Origin: JAAYJR01 sp964540755
Lineage (GTDB): Bacteria > Bacteroidota > Bacteroidia > Bacteroidales > Prolixibacteraceae
NCBI GenBank assembly: GCA_964540755.1
Contig: CAZIOB010000149.1
Location: 1-38,138, forward strand
Direction of reading: 5' to 3'
DNA length: 38,138 nt
In this document: one piece after another, positions 14,804-24,195 of the stretch
Position numbering within the stretch: position 1 is the stretch's first letter
How the letters are laid out: each line of letters starts with the position of its first letter
Position numbers and translations under genes: made by a program
The notes under the pieces: generated by a model
Databases searched by the model: none
Told to the model about the DNA's origin: nothing
What the model saw: the letters and a program-made list of their open reading frames with translations, nothing else

Positions 14804-16639
14804 ATGGTTCCAAAATACGACGAAAGATCAATAAGGACTCTTGACTGGCAGGAGCACATCCGGAAAAGGCCCGGGATGTATATTGGCAAGGTGGGTGACG
14901 GTTCTGCAAATGATGACGGAATTTATGTTCTGTTAAAGGAGGTTATGGATAACTCCGTAGATGAATTTATGATGGGAAACGGAAAAAAGATAACAGTCAA
15001 TATTGATCAGGACAAAGTTTCAGTAAGGGATTTTGGGAGGGGGATCCCACTCGGAAAACTATCGGATGTAGCCAGTAAAATGAATACAGGAGCTAAATAT
15101 GACTCAAAAGTCTTTAAAAAAACAGTAGGATTGAATGGTGTCGGAATAAAAGCTGTAAATGCACTGTCAGCCAATTTTATAATCCGTTCTGTACGTGAAG
15201 GGTCAGCAAAAGAAATCTGTTTCAGCAAAGGGATACAATCAGGGGAAAAAGACTGGAAAGATCCGGCAGAACCTGACGGTACGCTTGTAGCCTTTGAACC
15301 GGACCCGGAAATTTTTCGCAATTTCCATTATATCAATGACTATGTGGTTAATATGGCGAAAAATTATACATTCCTGAATGCCGGCCTCACAATTGAATTC
15401 AATGGGGAACGGTTCTATTCCAGGAACGGACTGAAAGATCTTCTCGAGGAAAACCTTGATGATGATCCCATATATCCGATAATACACCTGAAAGGCGAAG
15501 ATATTGAAATCGCTATAACCCATGGCAACAGGTACGGCGAGGACTATTACTCTTTTGTTAACGGCCAGCATACAACCCAGGGGGGGACTCACCTGCAAAC
15601 ATTTCGTGAAATATATGTCAAAACAATAAGGGATTTTTACAAGAAAGATTTTGATCCTTCGGATATCAGAGCCTCTATTGTTGCAGCTGTAAGTATAAAA
15701 GTAGAAGAACCTGTTTTCGAATCCCAGACAAAAACAAAACTGGGGTCCAGGGAGATTTCTCCCGGAGGAACAACGGTCCGTGCGCATGTAGGTAACTTCC
15801 TGCAAAAAGAGCTGAATAATTATCTACACAAAAACCAGGAAACTGCTGAAATACTTCTTAAGCGGATTGTAGAATCGGAGCGTGAGAGAAAAGCGATATC
15901 AGGAATAAAAAAACTGGCAAAACAGAAAGCAAAAAAAGTAAGCCTCCATAATAAAAAACTTCGTGATTGCAGAATCCATTTTAACAACAACGACGAACGT
16001 GCTGAAGAATCGAGCATATTCATCACCGAGGGGGATTCAGCCAGCGGCTCTATCACTAAGTCGCGCGATGTAAATACACAGGCAGTTTTCAGTCTGAAAG
16101 GCAAACCCCTGAATTCTTTCGGCCTTACTAAAAAAGTGGTGTATGAAAATGAGGAGTTCAATCTGCTGCAGGCTGCACTCAACATTGAAGAGAGCCTCGA
16201 AGATCTTCGCTACAATAAAATTATTATTGCCACAGATGCTGATGTAGATGGCATGCATATCCGCCTGTTGCTTATAACTTTTTTTCTTCAGTTCTTTCCT
16301 GAACTGATAAAAAAAGGACACATTTTTATTCTGCAAACTCCTCTTTTCAGGGTAAGAAATAAGCTTAAAACTTACTATTGCTATTCAGAAGAAGAGAGAA
16401 AGGAAGCTGTAAAAAAACTTAAGGGAAAAGCAGAAATCACAAGGTTCAAGGGACTTGGCGAAATTTCTCCCGATGAATTCAAACATTTCATTGGAAAGGA
16501 TATTCGCCTGGATCCGGTAATTTTGAAAAAACATGAATCGGTAACACAGATGCTTCAGTTTTATATGGGTAAAAATACTATAGAACGGCAGGATTTTATT
16601 ATTGATAATTTATACGTTGAAAAGGACGAAGTGGCATAA
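14804..16639 (+). CDS. parE: DNA topoisomerase IV subunit B
   Basis: The 611-residue protein is an ATP-driven type IIA topoisomerase subunit. The GHKL ATPase N-terminus shows RPGMYIG and EVMDNSVDEF, with ATP-lid glycines in KTVGLNGVGIKAVNALS. The toprim domain has TEGDSASGS (near residue 407) and the metal-binding DADVDGMHI. The C-terminal PRF-type element (RFKGLGE) is present. The length (~610) is typical of topoisomerase IV B, far shorter than proteobacterial GyrB with its insert. It is directly followed by the A subunit on the same strand, an arrangement usual for the topoisomerase IV pair in Bacteroidota; gyrA and gyrB are normally elsewhere. Together they decatenate chromosomes. Confidence 0.95.
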   Translation: MVPKYDERSIRTLDWQEHIRKRPGMYIGKVGDGSANDDGIYVLLKEVMDNSVDEFMMGNGKKITVNIDQDKVSVRDFGRGIPLGKLSDVASKMNTGAKYDSKVFKKTVGLNGVGIKAVNALSANFIIRSVREGSAKEICFSKGIQSGEKDWKDPAEPDGTLVAFEPDPEIFRNFHYINDYVVNMAKNYTFLNAGLTIEFNGERFYSRNGLKDLLEENLDDDPIYPIIHLKGEDIEIAITHGNRYGEDYYSFVNGQHTTQGGTHLQTFREIYVKTIRDFYKKDFDPSDIRASIVAAVSIKVEEPVFESQTKTKLGSREISPGGTTVRAHVGNFLQKELNNYLHKNQETAEILLKRIVESERERKAISGIKKLAKQKAKKVSLHNKKLRDCRIHFNNNDERAEESSIFITEGDSASGSITKSRDVNTQAVFSLKGKPLNSFGLTKKVVYENEEFNLLQAALNIEESLEDLRYNKIIIATDADVDGMHIRLLLITFFLQFFPELIKKGHIFILQTPLFRVRNKLKTYYCYSEEERKEAVKKLKGKAEITRFKGLGEISPDEFKHFIGKDIRLDPVILKKHESVTQMLQFYMGKNTIERQDFIIDNLYVEKDEVA

Positions 16640-16757
16640 AGATAAAACCTGCAGGGAGCATCGTAAATTATTATTGAATATGTAATTTTTATTATAATTG
16701 CATGCAAGGTTCCCGGACCCTGTATCTTTCCGGGAATTCAGGAAGGTAAAAAGTAAA

Positions 16758-19400
16758 ATGACAGAAAACTATACACCAAATACAGATTCAGAAGATAAGA
16801 ATCCGGGCAATATCAGGGAAGAGATAACTTATCTGCCGGGGATGTACCGTGACTGGTTCCTGGACTATGCTTCATATGTTATACTCGAAAGGGCTGTCCC
16901 TTATGTTGACGACGGACTGAAACCTGTTCAGCGACGGATTATGCATGCTATGCGTGAAATGGATGACGGCCGCTATAATAAAGTGGCCAATATCATCGGA
17001 CAAACCATGCAATATCATCCCCACGGGGATGCTTCAATCGGAGATGCCATTGTGCAGCTCGGACAGAAAAATCTGCTGATTGACACCCAGGGCAACTGGG
17101 GCAATATTATTACAGGGGACGGGGCAGCAGCGCCACGATATATTGAAGCCCGCCTGTCGGGATTTGCACGCGACGTTGTATATAGCCCGAAAATAACTGA
17201 ATGGAAACTTTCTTACGACGGAAGGAAAAAAGAACCTGTCACCCTTCCCGTTAAATTTCCACTATTGCTTTGCCAGGGTGTCGAAGGTATTGCAGTCGGA
17301 CTGGCATCAAAGATCTTACCTCATAATTTCAATGAATTGATCGATGCCTCCATATCTTACCTGAAAGGAAAAAATTTCGAACTGATGCCGGATTTTCCCA
17401 CAGGCGGAATGGCTGATTTCAGCAGGTATAACGATGGCCTCAGGGGAGGCACTGTGAAAGTCAGGGCAAAAGTGGAAAAACGTGATAATAAAACACTTGC
17501 CATCACGGAGATTCCTTACGGGAAAACGACTCCCGCGCTAATCGAATCAATCATAAAAGCTAACGATAAAGGTAAGATCAAAATAAAAAAGATAGATGAC
17601 AATACTGCTGAAAATGTAGAAATTATCATTCAACTGGCGCCGGGGGTGTCATCTGACAAAACCATTGATGCCCTTTTCGCTTTCACCGATTGCGAAATCT
17701 CCATTTCTCCCAACGCATGTATAATTGAAAACGACAAACCCCTGTTCATAGGCGTCAAAGAAATACTGAAACGGTCTGCCGATAAAACCCTGCAGCTTTT
17801 AAAAAAAGAGCTGGAAATAAGAAAAGGCGAACTGGAAGAGGCGTGGCATTATGCCACACTGGAAAAAATATTCATCGAAGAACGTATATATAAGGATAAA
17901 AAATTTGAGGATGCCGCTAATATGAATCAGGCAGTGGCGCACATCGACCAGCGCCTTACCCCGTTCAAACCCAGGTTTAAAAGAAAAATATCACGGGATG
18001 ATATTTTAAAACTGATGGAAATTAAAATGGCGCGAATCCTTAAGTTCAATAAAGAGAAAGCTGATGAAAATATACTTTCTATTGAAGATGAAATAGATGA
18101 AGTCATAAATGATATTGAAAACATTGTACCATTTACCATCAGGTGGTTTAGCCATATTAAAGACAAATACGGTAAGGGAAGGGAGCGTAAAACCGAGATA
18201 AGGAGCTTTGAAAATATAGAAGCCTCAAAGGTGGTGGTAAGAAATGAAAAGCTCTATGTTGACCGCAAAGAAGGATTTATGGGTACTGGCCTGAAAAAGG
18301 CAGAATACGTATGTGATTGTTCCGACATAGATGATATTATCGTATTCAGGCGTGACGGCTCCTATTTCGTCACAAAAGTATCTGATAAAGCATTCATAGG
18401 GAAAAACCCGGTTCACCTGGCCGTATTTAAAAAGAATGATAAAAGGACAATATATAACATAGTTTACAGGGATGGCGAAAGCGGATATTCATATATGAAA
18501 CGATTTTCCGTTACCGGTGTTACAAGGGATAAGGAATATAACCTCACCAAAGGCACTCCCAGGTCAAAAATAACCTATTTCTCTGAAAACCCGAACGGGG
18601 AGGCAGAGGTGTTAAAAATTATTCTCAAGCCAAAGCCAAGGCTTAAAAAGCAGGAGTTCGAAATGGATATGGGTGAACTCGCAATAAAAGGACGGCAATC
18701 GATAGGAAATATCCTGACAAAACACGAAGTACACAAAATCTCTCTCAAGGAAAAAGGAATATCCACCCTTGGAGGCCGGAAAATATGGTTTGACCCCGAC
18801 GTCCTCCGTCTTAATGCAGATAACCGGGGCAACTATCTTGGCGAATTCTCCGGTGAAGATAAAATACTGGTAATTTATACGAACGGCGAATTCCAGCTCT
18901 ACAATTTTGATCTCAGCAATCACTTCGATCCCGGAATTCTGGCTATCGAAAAATTTGACAGCAATAAAATCCTTTCTGCAATATACTTCGACACAAACCA
19001 AAACTATTACTATGTAAAACGTTTTGAAATAGAGGAAACAGAAGGAAAACGGGTCCGCTTTATTGGTGATAACCCTGACAATAAGCTTGTCAGCATAACC
19101 TGGGTCCGTTATCCGCGTTTTGAAATAGAATTCGGGGGCAAAAACGCGGAACGCGGAAATGAAATTATTGAAGTAGCTGAATTCATAGGAATAAAATCAT
19201 GGAAAGCCAAAGGAAAACGGTTGTCAAATTATAATATTGATCATATAAAAGAGCTCAGTCCTGTAATTAAAGATGAACATGACAAACAGGATGATAATGA
19301 AGATGACAGGGAGGAAAAAGAGGAAAACTTTGATGATATCCCATTCGAAATAAAAAGGCCCCGAAAAGAGGATGATCCTGATCAGATGTCGCTGTTCTGA
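16758..19400 (+). CDS. parC: DNA topoisomerase IV subunit A
   Basis: I choose the ATG at 16758 (MTENYTPNT), preceded by an A-rich leader; an upstream in-frame ATG at 16698 would add 20 residues with no family similarity. The protein (880 residues) has the DNA breakage-reunion domain with RAVPYVDDGLKPVQRRI, the quinolone-region HPHGDASIGDAIV and the catalytic tyrosine in AAAPRYIEARL (Tyr128). A coiled-coil/tower region (~370-480) and a C-terminal beta-pinwheel follow. The last ~50 residues are strongly acidic (DKQDDNEDDREEKEENFDD) and end with DQMSLF. It forms the A2B2 enzyme with the ParE encoded just upstream. Confidence 0.94.
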   Translation: MTENYTPNTDSEDKNPGNIREEITYLPGMYRDWFLDYASYVILERAVPYVDDGLKPVQRRIMHAMREMDDGRYNKVANIIGQTMQYHPHGDASIGDAIVQLGQKNLLIDTQGNWGNIITGDGAAAPRYIEARLSGFARDVVYSPKITEWKLSYDGRKKEPVTLPVKFPLLLCQGVEGIAVGLASKILPHNFNELIDASISYLKGKNFELMPDFPTGGMADFSRYNDGLRGGTVKVRAKVEKRDNKTLAITEIPYGKTTPALIESIIKANDKGKIKIKKIDDNTAENVEIIIQLAPGVSSDKTIDALFAFTDCEISISPNACIIENDKPLFIGVKEILKRSADKTLQLLKKELEIRKGELEEAWHYATLEKIFIEERIYKDKKFEDAANMNQAVAHIDQRLTPFKPRFKRKISRDDILKLMEIKMARILKFNKEKADENILSIEDEIDEVINDIENIVPFTIRWFSHIKDKYGKGRERKTEIRSFENIEASKVVVRNEKLYVDRKEGFMGTGLKKAEYVCDCSDIDDIIVFRRDGSYFVTKVSDKAFIGKNPVHLAVFKKNDKRTIYNIVYRDGESGYSYMKRFSVTGVTRDKEYNLTKGTPRSKITYFSENPNGEAEVLKIILKPKPRLKKQEFEMDMGELAIKGRQSIGNILTKHEVHKISLKEKGISTLGGRKIWFDPDVLRLNADNRGNYLGEFSGEDKILVIYTNGEFQLYNFDLSNHFDPGILAIEKFDSNKILSAIYFDTNQNYYYVKRFEIEETEGKRVRFIGDNPDNKLVSITWVRYPRFEIEFGGKNAERGNEIIEVAEFIGIKSWKAKGKRLSNYNIDHIKELSPVIKDEHDKQDDNEDDREEKEENFDDIPFEIKRPRKEDDPDQMSLF

Positions 19401-19461
19401 TCTCCAAATGAAATTCTGCCGAATAAATGATAAATTTGAAAACCAAATATTTTTGTCACAG

Positions 19462-19962
19462 ATGAGAATTTACCTGCTTGGATTTATGGGATCCGGAAAA
19501 TCAACTATCGGGAAAAAACTGTCCGCATATACCGGGCTCCAATTCATAGATATGGATAATTACATCGAAAAACGTAACTACAAAACTGTACCGCAAATAT
19601 TTGCCGAAGAGGGGGAAGCCGAATTCCGTAAAAAAGAACGTAAAGCACTTGAGGAATTATCGGAATTCCAAAATGTTATAATAGCAACAGGAGGCGGCGC
19701 ACCATGTTTTTTTGATAATATGGAACTGATGAACAATACAGGTGTAACTGTTTATCTTAATATGTCCCCTGAAATTCTTGCCGCACGGCTTATGGATTCA
19801 AAAACCGACCGTCCCCTGATCAGTGGAAAATCTGAGAAAGAACTGATCGAATACATAAATGAAACACTTAATACACGAAACGAATATTATAAAAAGTCAC
19901 AATTCCAGATCACAGATCCGGATACAGGGATGGATGAAATGATGAATATGATCTCCTCGTGA
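19462..19962 (+). CDS. aroK: Shikimate kinase
   Basis: I start at 19462 (MRIYLLGFMGSGKST), since the frame upstream overlaps the parC end and has no family similarity. The 166-residue protein shows the Walker A GFMGSGKST (7-15), the shikimate-binding DMDNYIE, the glycine loop GGGAP and the lid arginine region SKTDRPLI. It phosphorylates shikimate to shikimate 3-phosphate in chorismate synthesis, in the cytoplasm. The length and motif order are those of AroK/AroL. It lies 61 bases after parC on the same strand and converges on secG. Confidence 0.94.
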   Translation: MRIYLLGFMGSGKSTIGKKLSAYTGLQFIDMDNYIEKRNYKTVPQIFAEEGEAEFRKKERKALEELSEFQNVIIATGGGAPCFFDNMELMNNTGVTVYLNMSPEILAARLMDSKTDRPLISGKSEKELIEYINETLNTRNEYYKKSQFQITDPDTGMDEMMNMISS

Positions 19963-19998
19963 AGTATTTCAGTTTATTCCGGGTTTCTGAGACAGGCT

Positions 19999-20382
19999 CT
20001 ATTGGCCCTCATTACCCCCGTTTTCCTGATTTTCAGTCTCCGGAGTACTTTCGCCGGCATTTTCTTCAGGCACTGTTGTAGGGAAGTTGGGAACCTGCGT
20101 AGGATCAACAGCTGTTTCGATCTGTTCCTGAACCATTGATTGATCCTGGCTTATTTGCTGACGTGGAATGAATGCCGATCCCATAACAGATAAAAACAGC
20201 AGGGAACCGGCAAGAACCCATGTGGCTTTCTCTAGAAAATCCGTGGTCTTACGCACTCCCATAACCTGGTTGGATGACTGGAAATTGCTGGCCAGGCCGC
20301 CTCCTTTTGAATTTTGTACCAATACGATCAAAACCAAAAGGACACAGACAATGAATATTAAAACTGTTATTAATGTATACAT
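19999..20382 (-). CDS. secG: Protein-export membrane protein SecG
   Basis: The 127-residue protein has two hydrophobic segments (~4-23 and ~53-70) separated by the conserved cytoplasmic loop QNSKGGGLASNF, the SecG signature. A proline/glutamate-rich tail (~75-127) is longer than in enterobacterial SecG but is common in Bacteroidota. SecG supports SecYE-mediated export. It is the last gene of the minus-strand group sigma-54 activator, lptE, TPR gene, secG, with a 10-base gap to the previous gene, an order I recall as conserved across Bacteroidota. Confidence 0.93.
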   Translation of the reverse strand: MYTLITVLIFIVCVLLVLIVLVQNSKGGGLASNFQSSNQVMGVRKTTDFLEKATWVLAGSLLFLSVMGSAFIPRQQISQDQSMVQEQIETAVDPTQVPNFPTTVPEENAGESTPETENQENGGNEGQ

Positions 20383-20392
20383 TTCGTTTCGA

Positions 20393-20983
20393 TTAAATTC
20401 TTTTTAATTTTTCGATCTCTTCAATCCGGTTTGCAAAGTAAACACTTTTTTCCGGATATTTCAAGCGCAATTTTTCAAATGCATCAATCGCCTTATCATA
20501 TTTTTTCTGTTCAAAGTAGATCATTGCAAGAGTTTCGGTTATCAACTCATCATTTTCAGAAACTGACTTTGCCAGTATCTCATCTTCATCACCTGAACTA
20601 CCCTCATCCGGATTTTCAATTTTAATTGGCCCCCGCTCACGGGATAAAAATTTATCGATCAGATTATCTTCAGTCAAATTTCTCCTGTCCTGCCCCTGAT
20701 AGTGTCCTGTGCCAATCCCTCCGAAATATGAATCACCGGTTAAATCTTCCGGCCAGGCATGTAAAAAAGCATATAATCTTTTTCTGTCAGGTATTGCTAC
20801 AGAAATCCTGTTTAATATAGTCTCAAAATCGCTGTTCCCGGTAACAAAAAGATTTTTAAGGTAAAGGACAAGGCCGGCATGAAAGAAAGGATAAATATCT
20901 GCCACCTCCTTCAGCTCATTCAGGGTTTTATCATCCAGTAATCCCGGATTCTCCAATAGTTCATAAAATCTTTCCTTTTGCAT
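20393..20983 (-). CDS. TPR-containing protein of the lptE-secG operon
   Basis: I place the start at 20983 (MQKERFYELLENPGLL); the longer frame up to 21034 would run into lptE and adds no similarity. The 196-residue cytoplasmic protein has helical content throughout, and its last ~45 residues form a tetratricopeptide-like unit (MIYFEQKKYDKAIDAFEKL, YPEKSVYFANRIEEIEKL). The start codon follows the lptE stop by one base. Function is unknown; the conserved neighbourhood with lptE and secG hints at an envelope-biogenesis role, but no motif shows it. Confidence 0.8.
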   Translation of the reverse strand: MQKERFYELLENPGLLDDKTLNELKEVADIYPFFHAGLVLYLKNLFVTGNSDFETILNRISVAIPDRKRLYAFLHAWPEDLTGDSYFGGIGTGHYQGQDRRNLTEDNLIDKFLSRERGPIKIENPDEGSSGDEDEILAKSVSENDELITETLAMIYFEQKKYDKAIDAFEKLRLKYPEKSVYFANRIEEIEKLKRI

Positions 20984-20984
20984 T

Positions 20985-21494
20985 TTACCAGTTAGCAAGG
21001 GTTGAATTAAATATATCTTCCGTAAGTTTATCAATTATCTCCGGTACCAGCCCGTCCTCCACATCACTGAGTGAACTGGTGCTGTCGAAATCTTCATATG
21101 CCGTAAATGTACGCTCTGCATTCTGTTCAGGATCTAAATTATTAATATACTTAACATTAACCCTGATCGTCAGACGGTTAAGAGCTGCCATATCCTCCTT
21201 CTGAATAGACATTGGCTGAACATCATAACCGGTTATCTGTCCTTCAAAAATAAGGTCGCCACCTTCCCCTAATTCATTCAGTGATGTCTGTCGTTGCATT
21301 TTTTCCCGCAAAGCCTCAGTAAATGACTGGCTTAATGTTGGATTAACCAGCCGGGCGCGATTAGGGAAATAGTAAACAGAAAAAGTTTTTACATCAGGAG
21401 AAATATTTGCTCCCGTAAATGAATAGGAAATCTTGCATGAAGAAATTATCCCTCCTGAAAACAATATAAGTATAAATATTATTATTCTCTTCAT
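20985..21494 (-). CDS. lptE: LPS assembly lipoprotein LptE
   Basis: The 169-residue protein has a lipoprotein signal with lipobox ISSC (Cys20 in GGIISSCKISYSFTGA). The remainder fits the Bacteroidota LptE pattern: ISPDVKTFSVYYFPNRARLVNPTLSQ, then TEALREKMQRQTSLNEL and GDLIFEGQITGYDVQPM. LptE plugs LptD in the outer membrane for LPS insertion. It lies 3 bases downstream of the sigma-54 activator gene and 1 base upstream of the TPR gene, clearly in one operon. Confidence 0.9.
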   Translation of the reverse strand: MKRIIIFILILFSGGIISSCKISYSFTGANISPDVKTFSVYYFPNRARLVNPTLSQSFTEALREKMQRQTSLNELGEGGDLIFEGQITGYDVQPMSIQKEDMAALNRLTIRVNVKYINNLDPEQNAERTFTAYEDFDSTSSLSDVEDGLVPEIIDKLTEDIFNSTLANW

Positions 21495-21497
21495 ATT

Positions 21498-22733
21498 TCA
21501 GCGTCCTATATTATATTCTTTAATCTTGCGATATAGTGTTCGTTCTGATATCCCAAGCTCTGCCGCAGCATATTTGCGCTTACCGTTATGCTTGTCCAAT
21601 GCTTTTTCAATCAGTTCAATCTCCTTATCCTCCAGTGATAATGATTCTTCAACTACCTCTTCGGTATCCTGTATATCATTTTTATTAATATGCTGCAACC
21701 GGAATGCACCAGGAGTTATCTCTTCTCTTTCAGGCATCCCCGGATTATTATCAGCAAGATTTTGTATAATGCGTGCCTGGTCTCCCGTTATAGGCGCTTC
21801 TCTGCTTTCCATAAGGTCCAGTACAAGTTTTTTCAGATCATTCATATCCCGTTTCATGTCGAAAAGAACCTTATACAAAATCTCCCTTTCATTACTATAA
21901 GAAGTTTTTTCACTTCCGGATAACAGTGCAGGCAGGTTTTTTGATGAAAGAGCAGGCAGGTAATTACGCAATGCATCAGCCGTAAGTTCGCGATTCTGTT
22001 CAATAATAGAGATCTGTTCCGTAATATTTTTTAACTGCCTGACATTTCCGGGCCATCGATAATTAACAAGCAGAATTCGTGCTTCTTCATCGAGCCGCAC
22101 AGGAGGCATCCTGTATTTATCTGCAAAATCCCTGGCAAACTTGCGGAATAAAAGTAATATATCATCAGATCTGTGCCGCAACGGTAATATGTTGATCGGA
22201 ACCGTATTTAACCTGTAATAGAGATCCTCCCTGAATTTACCCTTCTCTATTGCTTCCGGAATATCAATATTAGAAGCGGCAATTACACGGACATTTGTTT
22301 TTATAACCTTTGATGATCCAACCTTGATAAACTCCCCGCTCTCCAGCACTCTCAGCAACCTGACCTGAGTTGACAAAGGCAAATCACCAATCTCGTCCAA
22401 AAAGATTGTACCTCCGTCTGCTTCCTGGAAATAACCTTTGCGATCTGCCAAAGCTCCCGTGAAAGCGCCCTTTTCATGACCGAAAAGCTCTGAATCTATT
22501 GTGCCTTCAGGTATTGCCCCACAATTAACTGCTATATATTTACCATGTTTCCGCGAAGAATACTGATGAATAATTTGAGGAAATATTTCTTTCCCCGTTC
22601 CGCTCTCCCCTGTTATCAATACAGAGAGATCTGTCGGGGCAACCTGAACCGCTACTTCAATAGCCCTGTTTAAACCAGGAGAATTGCCAATAATACCGAA
22701 CCTTTGTTTTATTCCCTGAATATCCATGTTCAT
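21498..22733 (-). CDS. Sigma-54-dependent transcriptional activator without a sensor domain
   Basis: The 411-residue protein begins directly with the AAA+ domain: Walker A GESGTGKE (42-49), the sigma-54-contacting GAFTGA loop (89-94) and Walker B GGTIFLDEIGDLP (~106-118). The C-terminus carries a Fis-type helix-turn-helix (...YAAAELGISERTLYRKIKEY). No receiver, GAF or PAS domain precedes the AAA+ part, so activity must be controlled by partner proteins or expression, as in PspF. It is first in the operon with lptE, a TPR gene and secG. The start could be Met1 or Met3 (22733 or 22727). Whether it activates its own operon is unknown. Confidence 0.93.
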   Translation of the reverse strand: MNMDIQGIKQRFGIIGNSPGLNRAIEVAVQVAPTDLSVLITGESGTGKEIFPQIIHQYSSRKHGKYIAVNCGAIPEGTIDSELFGHEKGAFTGALADRKGYFQEADGGTIFLDEIGDLPLSTQVRLLRVLESGEFIKVGSSKVIKTNVRVIAASNIDIPEAIEKGKFREDLYYRLNTVPINILPLRHRSDDILLLFRKFARDFADKYRMPPVRLDEEARILLVNYRWPGNVRQLKNITEQISIIEQNRELTADALRNYLPALSSKNLPALLSGSEKTSYSNEREILYKVLFDMKRDMNDLKKLVLDLMESREAPITGDQARIIQNLADNNPGMPEREEITPGAFRLQHINKNDIQDTEEVVEESLSLEDKEIELIEKALDKHNGKRKYAAAELGISERTLYRKIKEYNIGR

Positions 22734-22750
22734 TTTAATTTTTCCGTTGA

Positions 22751-22758
22751 CAAATTTA
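22751..22758 (-). promoter_or_regulatory. Candidate -7 box of the sigma-54 activator-lptE-secG operon
   Basis: TAAATTTG on the minus strand fits the -7 consensus and lies 17 bases before the start codon; TTA rather than TTG is found 20 bases further upstream. A sigma-54 promoter (GG-N10-GC) is not evident. Confidence 0.35.
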
Positions 22759-22903
22759 CAATTTTTAAGTTGTAATATTAAGTTGTATAATTATTTAACC
22801 TAAATATCTAAAGTAAAATCGTCATGAATTCATTTATTCCGTAAAATATAGAATTTTTTACTAATTTAGAAAAGTAAAATAATATATAACGGACGTAACA
22901 AAC

Positions 22904-23668
22904 ATGAATCCTGCAAATCAGTTAAAATTCATAGGAATAATTCCTGCACGGTACAAATCTACACGATTTCCCGGTAAGCCGCTGGCTTTGCTAAACAATA
23001 AGCCAATAATACGGTGGGTATATGAAAATGCAATTCCGGCCCTTGATAATGTGTGGGTTGCCACAGATGACGATGAAATCTTTAAAACAGTAGAAAAATT
23101 TGGAGGAAAAGCTGTAAAGACTCTGTCAACACATAGAAGCGGAACTGACCGTTGCGCAGAAGCCGCTCTTATTCTTGCTGAAAAATTTTCATTTGACGCA
23201 GTGATCAATATACAGGGTGATGAACCATTTATCAATCCTAAACAAATTAAACAGCTAACCTCATGTTTCGATGAAAATACCGAAATAGCAACTCTTATAA
23301 AAAAAATCGAGACTACTGAAGAACTTTTCAATCCAAACAGGCCCAAGGTGGTGACGGACAAAAACAAGAATGCCCTATATTTCAGTCGATCCCCAATCCC
23401 TTTTGTCCGCGGCGAAAAAGAATTTAACTGGCTTTTAGCTACAAATTTCTGGTCACATATCGGGATGTATGCTTACAAAAAAGAGATCTTACAGGAAATT
23501 ACAAAACTGCAACCCGGAAAACTGGAAGGAGCTGAAGCTCTTGAACAGTTGCGGTGGATGGAAAACGGATACAAAATAAAAACATCGGTAACAGAATTTC
23601 AAAGTATTGGAATAGACACTCCTGATGATTTACAGGCAGCAGAAAATATGATTAATAAAAATAAATAA
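22904..23668 (+). CDS. kdsB: 3-deoxy-manno-octulosonate cytidylyltransferase (CMP-Kdo synthetase)
   Basis: The 254-residue protein starts with the nucleotide-binding signature GIIPARYKSTRFPGKPL (~11-27) and has WVATDDDEIF, the conserved HRSGTDRCAEA, NIQGDEPFI and a C-terminal ALEQLRWMENGYKI...SIGIDTPDDL. It activates Kdo with CTP for lipid A-core assembly. Length and motif order are those of KdsB. It is divergent from the sigma-54 activator/lptE operon, which also serves LPS transport; the adjacency of the two envelope functions is likely ancestral. The start is the only ATG before the family motif. Confidence 0.95.
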   Translation: MNPANQLKFIGIIPARYKSTRFPGKPLALLNNKPIIRWVYENAIPALDNVWVATDDDEIFKTVEKFGGKAVKTLSTHRSGTDRCAEAALILAEKFSFDAVINIQGDEPFINPKQIKQLTSCFDENTEIATLIKKIETTEELFNPNRPKVVTDKNKNALYFSRSPIPFVRGEKEFNWLLATNFWSHIGMYAYKKEILQEITKLQPGKLEGAEALEQLRWMENGYKIKTSVTEFQSIGIDTPDDLQAAENMINKNK

Positions 23669-23840
23669 AAGGCACATTTTTTGCATATTATATAACGGAT
23701 ATATATGCTTATTTTTAATAAGTCTTGTTAAAACAAGTAGATTATAATATGAAGGAAGCATGATAATAATTATCACACCGGGGATATGGTTATAATTCCA
23801 TACTGGTTTAATATGATGCTTTTGAAAACGATTGAAACGA

Positions 23841-24194
23841 ATGAAACATTTTATACTGCTATATATTATATTTTCACTGGGACTGGCCGCAATGGCACAT
23901 AATCCCCTGCGGGACAGTGTAGGCATTGAATCCCGGCCAAATGATCATGAATTAAGGATTTATCCCAATCCCGCCGAACACGGAAGGGTTAATCTTGAGA
24001 TAATAAATGATGAAATTAAAGAAATCAGGCTAATAGATATAGCGGGTAAAGAGGTAATATCCCGGAAAACAGAATTTGGAATTTCAAAGAGCCGCCTTGA
24101 TCTGCATGAAATACCAAATGGCATTTATCTTATACGGGTCACGACAATGAAAAATAAAATTTTTGTTAAGAAACTTATTGTTTCCACACAATAA
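23841..24194 (+). CDS. Minimal secreted protein consisting of a T9SS type A sorting domain
   Basis: I start at the ATG at 23841 (a TTG three codons earlier is in frame). The 117-residue product has a signal peptide (MKHFILLYIIFSLGLAAMA), a ~15-residue linker, and then a typical type IX sorting domain: RIYPNPAEHGRVNLEI, IRLIDIAGKEV, LDLHEIPNGIYLIRVTT, KIFVKKLIV. No cargo domain is present. Such C-terminal domains normally direct larger proteins across the outer membrane through T9SS, so this is either a degenerated gene or a small exported or competitor protein. It ends 1 base before the convergent pyrF stop. Confidence 0.8.
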   Translation: MKHFILLYIIFSLGLAAMAHNPLRDSVGIESRPNDHELRIYPNPAEHGRVNLEIINDEIKEIRLIDIAGKEVISRKTEFGISKSRLDLHEIPNGIYLIRVTTMKNKIFVKKLIVSTQ

Positions 24195-24195
24195 A

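Noticed and set aside
16698..16757. Upstream start for parC
   Set aside because: The extra 20 residues have no family similarity and the ATG at 16758 has a better A-rich leader.
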